A DNA stretch of 46,316 nt from Flavobacteriaceae bacterium UBA3179 (GCA_002364245.1 DEXR01000022.1:19414-65729); one strand, 5' to 3'; counted from the stretch's first letter, positions 16,174-25,353 are shown. Program-made: numbers and translations. The notes: generated by a model from the letters alone, not told the origin.

Positions 16174-17517
16174 ATGAAACAAAGTATTCAAGATTTCATT
16201 TCAAAAGTTGAAGAATTAAATCCTAATGAACCGGAATTTATGCAAGCTGTAACAGAAGTTGCAGAAACGGTAATTCCATTCATTGAAAAAAACGAAAGAT
16301 ACCAAAATAAAATGCTATTAGAGCGTATGGTTGAGCCAGAGCGCACCATTTTATTTAGAGTACCTTGGATAGATGACAATGGCGATATCCAGGTTAATAA
16401 AGGATACCGTGTAGAGTTTAATTCTGCAATTGGCCCATATAAAGGTGGATTGCGTTTTCACCCATCGGTAAATTTGAGCATATTAAAGTTTTTAGGGTTT
16501 GAACAGGTTTTTAAAAACAGTCTTACTACGCTACCTATGGGTGGTGGTAAAGGAGGGTCTAACTTCAACCCAAAAGGAAAAAGTGATAATGAAGTAATGC
16601 GCTTTTGCCAAAGCTTTATGACGGAATTGGCCAAACACATTGGTCCAAACACAGATGTGCCAGCGGGTGATATAGGAGTTGGAGGACGCGAAATAGGTTA
16701 TATGTTCGGTCAGTACAAAAGGCTTCGTAACGAGTTTACAGGAGTATTGACAGGTAAAGGACGCTCATACGGAGGTTCGCTAATCCGTCCTGAAGCAACA
16801 GGCTATGGTAACGTGTACTTTGCAAAAAACATGCTTGAAACTCAAGGCGAGTCTTTTAAAGGAAAAACAGTTGTGATTTCCGGTTCTGGTAATGTAGCTC
16901 AATTTGCTGCACAAAAAGCAATGGAATTTGGTGGTAAAGTGGTTACTTTTTCAGATTCATCAGGATTTATATATGATTCAGAAGGGATTGATGAAGAAAA
17001 ACTGGCTTTCGTAATGGAGCTTAAAAATGAAAAGCGTGGTCGTATTAAAGAATATTTAGACAAGTATCCATCAGCAGAGTACCACGACGGGAAACGTCCT
17101 TGGAGCATAAAATGTGATATTGCGTTACCGTGTGCAACACAAAACGAATTAGATGCCAATGAAGCTAAAACATTGGTTGATAATGGTTGTATTTGTGTGG
17201 GGGAAGGAGCTAATATGCCTTCTACACCAGAAGCTATTGAAGTATTCCAGAAAGCTAAAATATTGTTCTCACCAGGAAAAGCATCAAATGCTGGAGGTGT
17301 TGCAACATCAGGTCTAGAGATGTCTCAAAATGCATTAGGACTTAGCTGGCCAGCCAAAGAAGTAGATGAAAAATTACATACCATTATGAACGATATTCAC
17401 GCTGCTTGTGTTAAATACGGTAAAGATGGCGATGGATATGTAGATTATGTAAAAGGAGCCAATATTGCAGGATTTGTAAAAGTAGCAGAAGCTATGATGG
17501 CTCAAGGAGTCGTGTAA
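16174..17517 (+). CDS. gdhA: NADP-type glutamate dehydrogenase
   Basis: A cytoplasmic, probably hexameric enzyme that forms glutamate from 2-oxoglutarate and ammonium. The 447 residues match the E. coli-type family: substrate segment KGGLRFHPSVNLSILKFLGF, catalytic lysine K126 in PMGGGKGGSNFNPKG (E. coli K128), DVPAGDIGVGGREIGYMFGQ with the catalytic aspartate, and the dinucleotide loop SGSGNVAQFAAQKA. The sequence after that loop (FSDSSGFI, lacking an acidic residue directly at the strand end) suits NADP. Length and small-enzyme type point to the anabolic form. The gene has a long structured leader, direct repeats on both sides and its own terminator, so it is probably monocistronic and regulated, plausibly by nitrogen status. 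Confidence 0.95.
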   Translation: MKQSIQDFISKVEELNPNEPEFMQAVTEVAETVIPFIEKNERYQNKMLLERMVEPERTILFRVPWIDDNGDIQVNKGYRVEFNSAIGPYKGGLRFHPSVNLSILKFLGFEQVFKNSLTTLPMGGGKGGSNFNPKGKSDNEVMRFCQSFMTELAKHIGPNTDVPAGDIGVGGREIGYMFGQYKRLRNEFTGVLTGKGRSYGGSLIRPEATGYGNVYFAKNMLETQGESFKGKTVVISGSGNVAQFAAQKAMEFGGKVVTFSDSSGFIYDSEGIDEEKLAFVMELKNEKRGRIKEYLDKYPSAEYHDGKRPWSIKCDIALPCATQNELDANEAKTLVDNGCICVGEGANMPSTPEAIEVFQKAKILFSPGKASNAGGVATSGLEMSQNALGLSWPAKEVDEKLHTIMNDIHAACVKYGKDGDGYVDYVKGANIAGFVKVAEAMMAQGVV

Positions 17518-17540
17518 TTCTGAAATATTTTTTAGATAAA
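17518..17540 (+). repeat. Direct repeat copy 2 flanking gdhA
   Basis: TTCTGAAATATTTT, TTA, then GATAAA, beginning right at the end of the gdhA coding region. It matches 16132-16154 at 20 of 23 positions. It lies just upstream of the terminator. Confidence 0.55.
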
Positions 17541-17548
17541 GATTATAA

Positions 17549-17588
17549 AAGGTTGATGATATAGTAGTAATATCATCAACCTTTTTTC
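17549..17588 (+). terminator. Terminator of gdhA
   Basis: AAGGTTGATGATAT (17549-17562) pairs with ATATCATCAACCTT (17569-17582) around a short loop, followed by a T run. A strong intrinsic terminator. Confidence 0.9.
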
Positions 17589-17647
17589 ATTGAAATCCTG
17601 CAATAAATAGTATTTTAGCGTGTTATATTTCTGAAAAAGTATTCTCT

Positions 17648-19945
17648 ATGAAGTATGTTGTAACAACGATTCTGTTTTTTCTTACCTTTTACAGTAATGC
17701 CCAAAATTTTGAAAATTCTTGGTCGGGGTATTTCTCATATACTTCAATTAAAGATATTTCTCAAGGAAATGATAGGATATATGCAGCTTCAGAAAATGCT
17801 GTTTTCACATATGATTTAACAACGAATGAAATTGAAACCATTTCGACTGTAAACGGTCTTTCCGGAGAACTTATTTCTACCATTCATTATAGTGAAGCAC
17901 ACAATTTATTAGTGATTGGTTATGAAACGGGACTTATTGAAATAGTTCAAGATGGTGAAGAAAACATATTGACGGTTGTTGATATACTGGATAAACAGGT
18001 GATTCCTCCAAATCAAAAAAACATCAATCACTTTGATGAATACAACGACTCGCTGTACATTTCTACAGAATACGGTATATCCGTTTATAATTTAGCAACG
18101 TTAGAGTTTGGCGATACGTACTTTATTGGTGCTGGCGGAACACAGATAAACATTGCCCAAACAACAGTGGCCGAACCCTATATTTTTGCAGCAACTGCTT
18201 CCAATGGAATTAAAAGAGCGCTATTGGAAAATGAAAATTTAATCGATTTCCAACAATGGACTACCATACAAAACGGAAATTTTAAGGGAATTCAAAAGCT
18301 GGGGACAGAACTTTATGTTGCCAATACTGGAAATACTGTTTTCAACTTTAATCCCAATGGAGGTATAAATCCCGTAGGGAATTTTAATGATATTGTAGAT
18401 TTTCAAACGTTTAATGATGTATTGACCATTACAGCCACCGCATCTATACATGCTTATACGGAAGGTTTTCAGCAGCAAGCATCCGTAACTTCGGTTTCTG
18501 AGTTTGATTATCGGTTACTTTCTGGTTATGCTTTCAACAATGTATTTTACATGGGTACAAGTGAAGATGGTATTTTAGCCGTACCCTTTGATAGCAACCA
18601 AGCCGAACAAATTTTACCAGACGGTCCACTTTCCAATCAAGGTTTTAGCATTGACACATCTCCTGGACAACTATGGATGAATTATGGTGATGTTTCCGTT
18701 ACATTTAACCCTTTTCCTTTAACATTTAAAGGAATTAGCAATTTAAGGGAAGGCATCTGGACCAATATTCCCTATGAAGATCTTGCAGCAAAATTTAATA
18801 CGGATGTAAACGATTTGGTAAGGGTAAAAATAAATCCAAATAACTTTGAAGAGGTTTTTATGACATCATATCAAAAGGGTTTATTACAAATTATAGAACA
18901 GCAGCCAACCACTTTATTTAATGAAACAAATAGTCCCCTTGAGATAACCACTACCTCAACTGGAGGTGTTGAAGGAATTCGCCTTTTTGGGATGGATTAT
19001 GACAATCAAGGTAATTTATGGTTTACACAGTCAAGAATAGCCGAAGGGTTAATAAAACGTACTCCTGAAGGTCAATTTCAACGGGTAGATGTAAGCGATA
19101 TTGTTAATACAGATAGTGAATTGGCTCTAACTGAAGTAGTAACAACTCCCCAAGGCTATGTATTCTTTGGGACTGCTCAAAGTGGCTTGGCCGGGTATGA
19201 CCAGAACCAGAATAAGTTTAATAGGATAACCGAAGGCGAAGGAAATGGAAATTTGCCCAGTGTATATATCCGTGCGTTGGCATTGGACAAACAGAACAGA
19301 TTGTGGATAGGAACTTTTGAAGGCTTGCGCGTACTTTTCAATACAGGTGGCTTTTTTGAAGAAAACGCAGATGTGCAAGCCCAAGAAATAATCATTGTTG
19401 AAGACGGTGTTCCCCAAGAGCTGCTTTTTGAACAATCCATCACCCAAATTGTTGTCGATGGCTCTAATAATAAATGGATAGCAACCGGTAACTCTGGCGT
19501 CTTTTATGTGTCGTCCAATGGACAAGAAACCCTTTTGCGATTTACCAAGGATAATTCGCCTTTACCATCCAATAACATTCAAGATATTGCTATTGACGAG
19601 TTTAGCGGGGTGGTTTACATTGCAACCAATAAAGGCTTGGTTTCATATAATGGTACAGCAACTGCACCACGTGAAAACCTTGATGAAGTATATGTTTATC
19701 CCAATCCAGTACGCCCTAGCTTTAAGGGTAACGTCACTATTGACGGCCTTACAGCCAATGCTACAGTAAAAATAACCGATATTGAAGGAAACCTGGTTTT
19801 TGAAGAAACAAGTGAAGGTGGAAGTATTTTATGGGATACAACAGCGTTTGGAAAATATAAAGTAGCCTCTGGCGTGTATCTGGTTTTAATAAGCACTGAA
19901 GACGCCTTGGAAACTAAGGTGGCTAAAATTATGGTAGTCAGGTAA
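17648..19945 (+). CDS. porZ: PorZ-like type IX secretion system beta-propeller protein
   Basis: A 765-residue exported protein. The signal peptide (MKYVVTTILFFLTFYSNAQ) is followed by seven-bladed-type propeller repeats of the two-component-regulator kind: IKDISQGNDRIYAASENAVF, NLWFTQSRIAEGLI, RALALDKQNRLWIGTFEGLR and NIQDIAIDEFSGVVYIATNK. The C-terminal ~85 residues are a type A sorting domain-like Ig module (VYVYPNPVRPSFKGNVTI ... VYLVLISTEDALETKVAKIM). This architecture is that of PorZ, a surface component of the type IX attachment complex that handles sorting signals and A-LPS in Porphyromonas. The stop overlaps the recO start by one base (TAATG). Naming as PorZ rests on architecture and context; a generic propeller protein with a sorting tail is the alternative. 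Confidence 0.8.
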   Translation: MKYVVTTILFFLTFYSNAQNFENSWSGYFSYTSIKDISQGNDRIYAASENAVFTYDLTTNEIETISTVNGLSGELISTIHYSEAHNLLVIGYETGLIEIVQDGEENILTVVDILDKQVIPPNQKNINHFDEYNDSLYISTEYGISVYNLATLEFGDTYFIGAGGTQINIAQTTVAEPYIFAATASNGIKRALLENENLIDFQQWTTIQNGNFKGIQKLGTELYVANTGNTVFNFNPNGGINPVGNFNDIVDFQTFNDVLTITATASIHAYTEGFQQQASVTSVSEFDYRLLSGYAFNNVFYMGTSEDGILAVPFDSNQAEQILPDGPLSNQGFSIDTSPGQLWMNYGDVSVTFNPFPLTFKGISNLREGIWTNIPYEDLAAKFNTDVNDLVRVKINPNNFEEVFMTSYQKGLLQIIEQQPTTLFNETNSPLEITTTSTGGVEGIRLFGMDYDNQGNLWFTQSRIAEGLIKRTPEGQFQRVDVSDIVNTDSELALTEVVTTPQGYVFFGTAQSGLAGYDQNQNKFNRITEGEGNGNLPSVYIRALALDKQNRLWIGTFEGLRVLFNTGGFFEENADVQAQEIIIVEDGVPQELLFEQSITQIVVDGSNNKWIATGNSGVFYVSSNGQETLLRFTKDNSPLPSNNIQDIAIDEFSGVVYIATNKGLVSYNGTATAPRENLDEVYVYPNPVRPSFKGNVTIDGLTANATVKITDIEGNLVFEETSEGGSILWDTTAFGKYKVASGVYLVLISTEDALETKVAKIMVVR

Positions 19946-20664
19946 TGCTCGTTTCCACCAAAGCCATTGTAATTTCTTCTTTACGGTATTCTGAAGCCGA
20001 TTTAATTGTAAGCTGTTTTACAGAAGTCGATGGGCTAAAAAGCTACATGCTCCGTAATATATTAAAATCGAAAAAAGGGAAACTTCGTACTTCCTTCTTT
20101 CAGCCTTTAACATTACTCGATTTAGTTGCCAACCATAAAAATAAAGGCACGCTTGAATATATAAAAGAAGCGAAAATCATCCAGCCGTATCAAACACTGC
20201 ATAGCGACGTTTATAAATCATCACTCGTTATGTTTCTTTCTGAAATTTTAAAAAGTACGATAAAAGAAGAAGAAAGCAATTCGCAATTATTTCGGTTTTT
20301 AACCTATTCCTTTCAATGGTTGGATTTGCATGAAAACTATGCCAACTTTCATATACTTTTTCTTTTGAAATTATCTCAATATTTAGGTTTTTATCCAGAC
20401 ACTTCAAATACTGAATATCTTTATTTCAATATACAAGAAGGGACTTTCGAAAAACATTTTGATGATCATTTTTCAGTAGAAGGAAAGGAAGTGGAAACAT
20501 TAAAACAATTTCTCAATAAAGACTACGATGATTTAGAAAAACTGAAAGTTCATAAAAAAACGAGAACGGCAACTTTAAATTTACTTCTTAATTATTATCA
20601 ATACCATTCGCAAGGGTTTAAAACTCCTAAGTCATTAGCTGTGTTGCAACAACTTTTTAACTAA
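19945..20664 (+). CDS. recO: DNA repair protein RecO
   Basis: A 239-residue recombination mediator that helps load RecA at single-strand gaps via RecF/RecR. The N-terminal OB-fold is clear (MLVSTKAIVISSLRYSEADL, then FTEVDGLKSYMLRNI and TSFFQPLTLLDLV), with the conserved GxxxYMLR-type segment. The rest is helical, as in RecO_C, and there is no CxxC zinc motif, as in the E. coli protein. Its ATG overlaps the porZ stop, indicating coupled translation and a shared promoter. A terminator follows immediately. Confidence 0.93.
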   Translation: MLVSTKAIVISSLRYSEADLIVSCFTEVDGLKSYMLRNILKSKKGKLRTSFFQPLTLLDLVANHKNKGTLEYIKEAKIIQPYQTLHSDVYKSSLVMFLSEILKSTIKEEESNSQLFRFLTYSFQWLDLHENYANFHILFLLKLSQYLGFYPDTSNTEYLYFNIQEGTFEKHFDDHFSVEGKEVETLKQFLNKDYDDLEKLKVHKKTRTATLNLLLNYYQYHSQGFKTPKSLAVLQQLFN

Positions 20665-20696
20665 AAAAGCACAACGTGCAATACGCTGTGCTTTTA
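20665..20696. terminator. Bidirectional terminator after recO
   Basis: AAAAGCACA (20665-20673) pairs with TGTGCTTTT (20687-20695), with two further inner pairs past one mismatch. It lies between convergent recO and the TonB receptor gene. Confidence 0.75.
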
Positions 20697-20715
20697 ATAG
20701 TTTCAAAAGATTTTT

Positions 20716-22938
20716 TTAAAAATTAACTGTTACCTTTCCTCGAATAAAAAAAGGTGTTCCTGGTGTAAAATGAATTTCTTCTACTGGTTCAGCTTCGTTA
20801 AATAAGCGGCTTTCAGTGGCAAATTGTGTTTCATTCCATTCGGTATCAAGTAAATTTTCAATGATAACTCCAAACACGAAATTTTTGTAGGTGTAATTAA
20901 TATTGAAATCGGTTACAAAATAGCCTTCAGCAACAATACTATTATCCTCGTTTGCAGCACGATCTTTAATATATCTATAATTTAATCCACCTGAAAAATC
21001 ACCGATGTTTTCAAAAGCAACACCTCCCGTTGAGGTTAAATCGGGTGCTAACGGAATATAATCTTCACCTTCCGGTGCTTCTGTGCTTCGGGCGTAGGTG
21101 TAATTTATATCACCAAATAAGTATAGCCAATCAGTTGCTTCATACCGAGCGCCAAAGTCAACTCCCAATCGGCGTGTTTTTCCGCTAGGCTCTACAATGG
21201 CGGCATCCCCCACATACACAAATTCCTGATCTAAAAACAGCGACCAAAGAGCGGTATTCAAAATCAAGTTATCTGTTACTTTATAAATTGCTCCTAAATC
21301 GGCTCCATAGGCTGCGGGTAAAATATCTTCTCCACTATTGGCTACTACAACCCGACTGTCGTTTGAGTGAAACCCAATTCCTGTTTTTGCAAATAATTGC
21401 AGTTGACGGTTTGGGCTGTATACAAAATTCAGCTTTGGACTGGCGAATACTTTGCTTTCGCTTTTATTATCATATGTTTCAGTTAAGAAGTTTTCGTAAT
21501 CGAACTTAAAGTAATCCAATCGTAACGCCGGATTTATTTTAAAGTCACCAAAATCAAATTCAGTATTTACAAACCCGAAAGCGTTCATTTGATCTACATT
21601 TCCAAAAGCTAACCGCTCTAGTATTTCATCTCGATTTTTAGTTCTGGAAAGCTGAACATCATTTACATCATCATATCGAACACCACCACCAGCTGTATAT
21701 TCAAAATCGAAAGCATTCGCTTTTAATTTTTCAGAATAAGCTGTTTCAAAACCAAACAAGTTACGGTCTTCTTGTTGCATTATTTGATCGCCATTTACGG
21801 GGTCTTCTAAAAAGAACGTAAAGTTAGAGTACAACTCAAAATCATAATGCGTAGCGTAAGCCGTGCTTTTAAGCTTTTGCGTTGGGGATAGGATTTTCGT
21901 ATGGTTTATTATTAAATTGGAACGACTGGTGTTGCCACCTTCGGTGTCGTCGATAGCACCAAAACGATCAATTAAGCCTGAGTCTACAGCACGTTGTGGT
22001 ATTTGCCCAGAGGCGTCCCATTTACTTTGAAAGTGCGACGCGCTTATAGACATATGTTGGTCGCCAGGTAATTTAAAATTAAACTTCCCCATTACATTAT
22101 ATCGATTAAAGTTTTGGGGAGAATCGTAAGGACCATCAAAAGTATTTAGAGTAGCTGCGATGTACGCGTTGCTTTTTTCGGTTTCCAATACCTTGAACAT
22201 ACCTACCGTTCTAAACGAATTAAAATCACCATATTCCACCGAAATCGAACTATTGTCTAATTTGTTCTTTGTTTTAAAATCGACATATCCAGCTGTGGTA
22301 AAATCACCTTCTTTAGCGTAATAAGGACCTTTGCCAAACTCGATATTTTCAATGGTTTCGGGTATTAAAAAGTGTAGATCGCTGTAGCCTTGGCCGTGAG
22401 CGTGCGACACCATATTTACTGGCATCCCATCTACAGAAAGGCTAATATCTGTACCGTGGTCAATATCGAAGCCGCGAAGGAAAATCTGCTCAGCTTTTCC
22501 ACCACCAGCGTGTTGGCCAATGATAAGTCCGGGGACTTTCCTTAAGATTTCCTGCGACGATTTTACCGGGTCGGTTTCTAAATCTACATCGGTAATTTGG
22601 TTAAGAATGTTTACTTCAGGAGAGATTACTATTTGTTGTAAACTCACGGAAGATTCTTTTAAAACAATGTTTGTTTCCGAAGAGAAACTTTCTGAGGTTA
22701 CTGGAAATATAACTGTTTCAAACCCTAAGTGAGAAATATAAATCTCATCATTTTCGGTGTTGTTTTGTAATGTAAAAGCACCCGAAGCATCGGTATGCGT
22801 ATGCTCTCCTGAGTTTTTATTAAAAACGGCAACGTTTTCAACAGGAGAATTAGTTTGGGTAACCACTTTACCAGTTATGGTTTGCGCGTGCGTAACTACA
22901 CCACATAGTAGTGTTACCCATAGAAATATAGGTTTCAT
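20716..22938 (-). CDS. TonB-dependent outer-membrane receptor, probable metal transporter
   Basis: A 740-residue receptor: signal peptide (MKPIFLWVTLLCGVVTHAQ), carboxypeptidase-regulatory-like beta-sandwich (about 20-95, TGKVVTQTNSPVENVAVFNK), a plug domain (about 110-225, IFLRGFDIDHGTDISLSVDG) and a 22-strand-type barrel ending in FFIRGKVTVNF. The plug has a histidine-rich loop, MVSHAHGQGYSDLHF, and the first domain has GEHTHTDA. The gene follows a small His-rich membrane protein. Together these suggest a metal (zinc, copper or a metal complex) rather than a glycan; no SusD partner is present. The substrate assignment is inference. The gap between the two genes is 65 bases and contains an inverted repeat. 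Confidence 0.9.
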   Translation of the reverse strand: MKPIFLWVTLLCGVVTHAQTITGKVVTQTNSPVENVAVFNKNSGEHTHTDASGAFTLQNNTENDEIYISHLGFETVIFPVTSESFSSETNIVLKESSVSLQQIVISPEVNILNQITDVDLETDPVKSSQEILRKVPGLIIGQHAGGGKAEQIFLRGFDIDHGTDISLSVDGMPVNMVSHAHGQGYSDLHFLIPETIENIEFGKGPYYAKEGDFTTAGYVDFKTKNKLDNSSISVEYGDFNSFRTVGMFKVLETEKSNAYIAATLNTFDGPYDSPQNFNRYNVMGKFNFKLPGDQHMSISASHFQSKWDASGQIPQRAVDSGLIDRFGAIDDTEGGNTSRSNLIINHTKILSPTQKLKSTAYATHYDFELYSNFTFFLEDPVNGDQIMQQEDRNLFGFETAYSEKLKANAFDFEYTAGGGVRYDDVNDVQLSRTKNRDEILERLAFGNVDQMNAFGFVNTEFDFGDFKINPALRLDYFKFDYENFLTETYDNKSESKVFASPKLNFVYSPNRQLQLFAKTGIGFHSNDSRVVVANSGEDILPAAYGADLGAIYKVTDNLILNTALWSLFLDQEFVYVGDAAIVEPSGKTRRLGVDFGARYEATDWLYLFGDINYTYARSTEAPEGEDYIPLAPDLTSTGGVAFENIGDFSGGLNYRYIKDRAANEDNSIVAEGYFVTDFNINYTYKNFVFGVIIENLLDTEWNETQFATESRLFNEAEPVEEIHFTPGTPFFIRGKVTVNF

Positions 22939-22967
22939 AAAATTTTAATTTTTTGAATAAATAGATG

Positions 22968-22991
22968 TTTCAGAAAAAAGTAATTCTGAAA
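22968..22991. repeat. Inverted repeat between the His-rich gene and the TonB receptor
   Basis: TTTCAGAA (22968-22975) and TTCTGAAA (22984-22991) are perfect complements around an eight-base loop. It sits within the presumed two-gene transcript and has no strong T run, so it could be an mRNA processing or stability element, or an operator. Confidence 0.4.
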
Positions 22992-23003
22992 TTTTAAAAC
23001 GTG

Positions 23004-23423
23004 TTATGAAACGCTCGTTTGAGGAGGTGGTGTCTGCACGGAAAGTGAAGTGTTGTAATTTCCGAAATGATATAAGAATACGTGTTTTGTATGGATAGAG
23101 TGTACGGGGTTTAATTTAAAATATTCTTGGGTAAGGTGTTTGTCATATTTAATCTCTAATAACAATGCTTCTTTATCAGAGTCTGTATCATCTGCAGAAA
23201 ACAACTTGTTGAAAAAAGCTATCGCTTTATGTTCATGGCTGTGCTCCCTGTTCAATTCATGGTCTAATTCGTGATCATGATTTGCACTTGTGTGTGTCAA
23301 TGCGTGGGATAGCTTGTGAAAACCTTCCAATAAGGATTGATGTAACGGTACTAATAAGTATAATACAGCCAGCGATAGTAGAAGTCGCTTTTTTAAAACT
23401 GAAATAAAGGCTGTGTTAAACAT
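23004..23423 (-). CDS. Small His-rich membrane-anchored protein
   Basis: A 139-residue protein with one hydrophobic N-terminal segment (LLLSLAVLYLLVPLHQSLLE), then a histidine/acid-rich stretch from about residue 45 to 65 (ANHDHELDHELNREHSHEHK) typical of metal-binding loops, and a hydrophilic C-terminal part. No catalytic motif was seen and I cannot name a family. It is first in a two-gene unit with a TonB receptor that also has His-rich loops, which suggests binding or relaying a metal such as zinc in the periplasm. The promoter is not clear, although an AAAGGG/CCCTTT dyad lies at 23477-23497 upstream. Confidence 0.65.
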   Translation of the reverse strand: MFNTAFISVLKKRLLLSLAVLYLLVPLHQSLLEGFHKLSHALTHTSANHDHELDHELNREHSHEHKAIAFFNKLFSADDTDSDKEALLLEIKYDKHLTQEYFKLNPVHSIHTKHVFLYHFGNYNTSLSVQTPPPQTSVS

Positions 23424-23547
23424 AGGGTATGTTAGTTACTATAAAGTACGTAAAGAAACATAAGAAAGGTTTTTTAAAAGGGCTTGTTTAACCCTTTCTT
23501 AACAAAATTTCGTAGATTATAGGAAAGAGAAACTACAAAATAGCCAC

Positions 23548-23555
23548 TATCTTTG
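23548..23555 (+). promoter_or_regulatory. -7 promoter element directly before uvrC
   Basis: TATCTTTG matches TAnnTTTG exactly and ends only four bases before the ATG at 23560. Transcription would begin at or within a few bases of the start codon, giving a leaderless or nearly leaderless mRNA. Confidence 0.45.
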
Positions 23556-23559
23556 AACT

Positions 23560-25353
23560 ATGGCAGAAGCTTCGGTACAACTACAGATTTCTACACTCCC
23601 CAATTCGCCCGGAGTGTACCAATATTATGATAAAAATGAAAAGTTATTGTACGTTGGCAAAGCCAAAAATCTTAAAAAACGGGTAGCTTCTTATTTTACC
23701 AAACAGCACGACAATGCCCGTACCCGCTTATTGGTCAAAAAGATAAAGACCATAAAGCATATTGTAGTAGCTACCGAAACCGATGCGCTATTGCTGGAAA
23801 ACAACCTGATAAAAAAATACCAGCCCCGCTACAATGTTTTGCTTAAAGACGACAAATCCTATCCGTGGATTTGTATAAAAAACGAACGGTTTCCAAGGGT
23901 TTTTCCTACTCGTCGGTTAATAAAAGACGGTTCGGAATATTTTGGTCCTTATACCAGTATGAAAACCGTGCATACCTTGCTAGATTTAATACGCGGACTA
24001 TACCAGCTTCGAACCTGCAATTACGATTTAGCCGAAGAAAAAATACGAAATGATAAATATAAAGTCTGCTTAGAATACCATTTAGGTAATTGTTTAGGTC
24101 CCTGCGAAGGCAAACAAACCGAAGCCGATTATAACGAAAACATTCAGGCAATACGGAACATCATAAAAGGAAACTTTAAAGATTCGCTCAATCATTTTAA
24201 AAACCAAATGAAACAATATGCGGCCGACTTAAAGTTTGAAGATGCGCAGCGCATAAAAGAAAAAATTGATGTGCTGGAAAACTACCAAGCTAAAAGCACG
24301 GTAGTAAACCCGAAAATTAATAATGTAGATGTGTTTTCTATTGTTTCAGATGAAAGTTACGGGTATGTAAATTTCCTTCAAATTTCCTTCGGAAGCATTA
24401 TTCGTTCGCACACTTTAGAAATAAAAAAGAAACTAGACGAAAGCGATAAAGAGTTGCTCACGCTGGCTGTAATCGAATTGCGGCAACGATTTAATTCTCA
24501 GTCCAAAGAATTGTATTTGCCTTTTAAAATTGAAACCGAAGAAGGCCTAAAAGTACACATCCCAAAAGCAGGCGATAAAAAGAAAATACTCGATTTATCA
24601 CTTCGTAATGCGAAATATTACCGGATGGAGCGCTTTAAGCAGGCAAAAATTGTAGACCCAGACCGCCACGAAAACCGAATTATGGCGCAGATGAAAAAAG
24701 ATCTTCGGTTGAGTGAAGAACCAAGGCATATTGAATGTTTTGATAATAGTAATATTCAAGGGACAAACCCGGTAGCTGCTTGCGTAGTTTTTAAAAATGG
24801 AAAACCCAGTAAAAAGGATTATCGTAAATTTAATATAAAAACCGTGGAAGGCCCTGACGATTTCGCCTCGATGGAGGAAGTAGTCTATCGTCGTTATAAA
24901 AGATTAAAAGAAGAAGAGCAACCTTTGCCACAACTTATCATCATAGATGGGGGGAAGGGACAGTTGTCTTCAGCCTTAAAAAGCCTTGATAAATTAGAAT
25001 TACGCGGAAAAATTGCAATTATTGGTATTGCAAAACGACTAGAAGAACTGTTTTACCCCGATGATCCAATTCCATTGTATTTAGATAAGAAAAGTGAAAC
25101 TTTAAAAATAATTCAGCAATTACGGAATGAAGCGCACCGTTTTGGGATTACCTTTCATCGCGACAAACGTAGTAAGGAGGCTTTGGATACCGTATTAGAA
25201 ACCATTCCGGGAATAGGTGAAAAAACCGTGATTCAGTTATTAAAACAATTTAAAAGTACCAAACGAATAAAAAACGCAAGCTTTGATGAATTGGCAGATG
25301 TTGTGGGGACAAGCCGGGCAAAGAAGATAGTAACACATTTTTCAGCAAACTAA
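23560..25353 (+). CDS. uvrC: Excinuclease ABC subunit C
   Basis: The nuclease subunit of nucleotide excision repair; it makes both incisions around a lesion with UvrB. The 597 residues show all parts in order: GIY-YIG domain (SPGVYQYYDKNEKLLYVGKA, from about residue 14), the cysteine region NCLGPCEGK near 180, the UVR motif (DLKFEDAQRIKEKIDVLENY, about 230), the RNase H-like incision domain (HIECFDNSNIQGTNPVAACV; IIIDGGKGQLSSAL) and C-terminal helix-hairpin-helix motifs (IPGIGEKTVIQLL; VVGTSRAKKIV). It abuts the patatin gene with no gap (TAA then ATG), so the two are one transcript. Confidence 0.97.
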   Translation: MAEASVQLQISTLPNSPGVYQYYDKNEKLLYVGKAKNLKKRVASYFTKQHDNARTRLLVKKIKTIKHIVVATETDALLLENNLIKKYQPRYNVLLKDDKSYPWICIKNERFPRVFPTRRLIKDGSEYFGPYTSMKTVHTLLDLIRGLYQLRTCNYDLAEEKIRNDKYKVCLEYHLGNCLGPCEGKQTEADYNENIQAIRNIIKGNFKDSLNHFKNQMKQYAADLKFEDAQRIKEKIDVLENYQAKSTVVNPKINNVDVFSIVSDESYGYVNFLQISFGSIIRSHTLEIKKKLDESDKELLTLAVIELRQRFNSQSKELYLPFKIETEEGLKVHIPKAGDKKKILDLSLRNAKYYRMERFKQAKIVDPDRHENRIMAQMKKDLRLSEEPRHIECFDNSNIQGTNPVAACVVFKNGKPSKKDYRKFNIKTVEGPDDFASMEEVVYRRYKRLKEEEQPLPQLIIIDGGKGQLSSALKSLDKLELRGKIAIIGIAKRLEELFYPDDPIPLYLDKKSETLKIIQQLRNEAHRFGITFHRDKRSKEALDTVLETIPGIGEKTVIQLLKQFKSTKRIKNASFDELADVVGTSRAKKIVTHFSAN

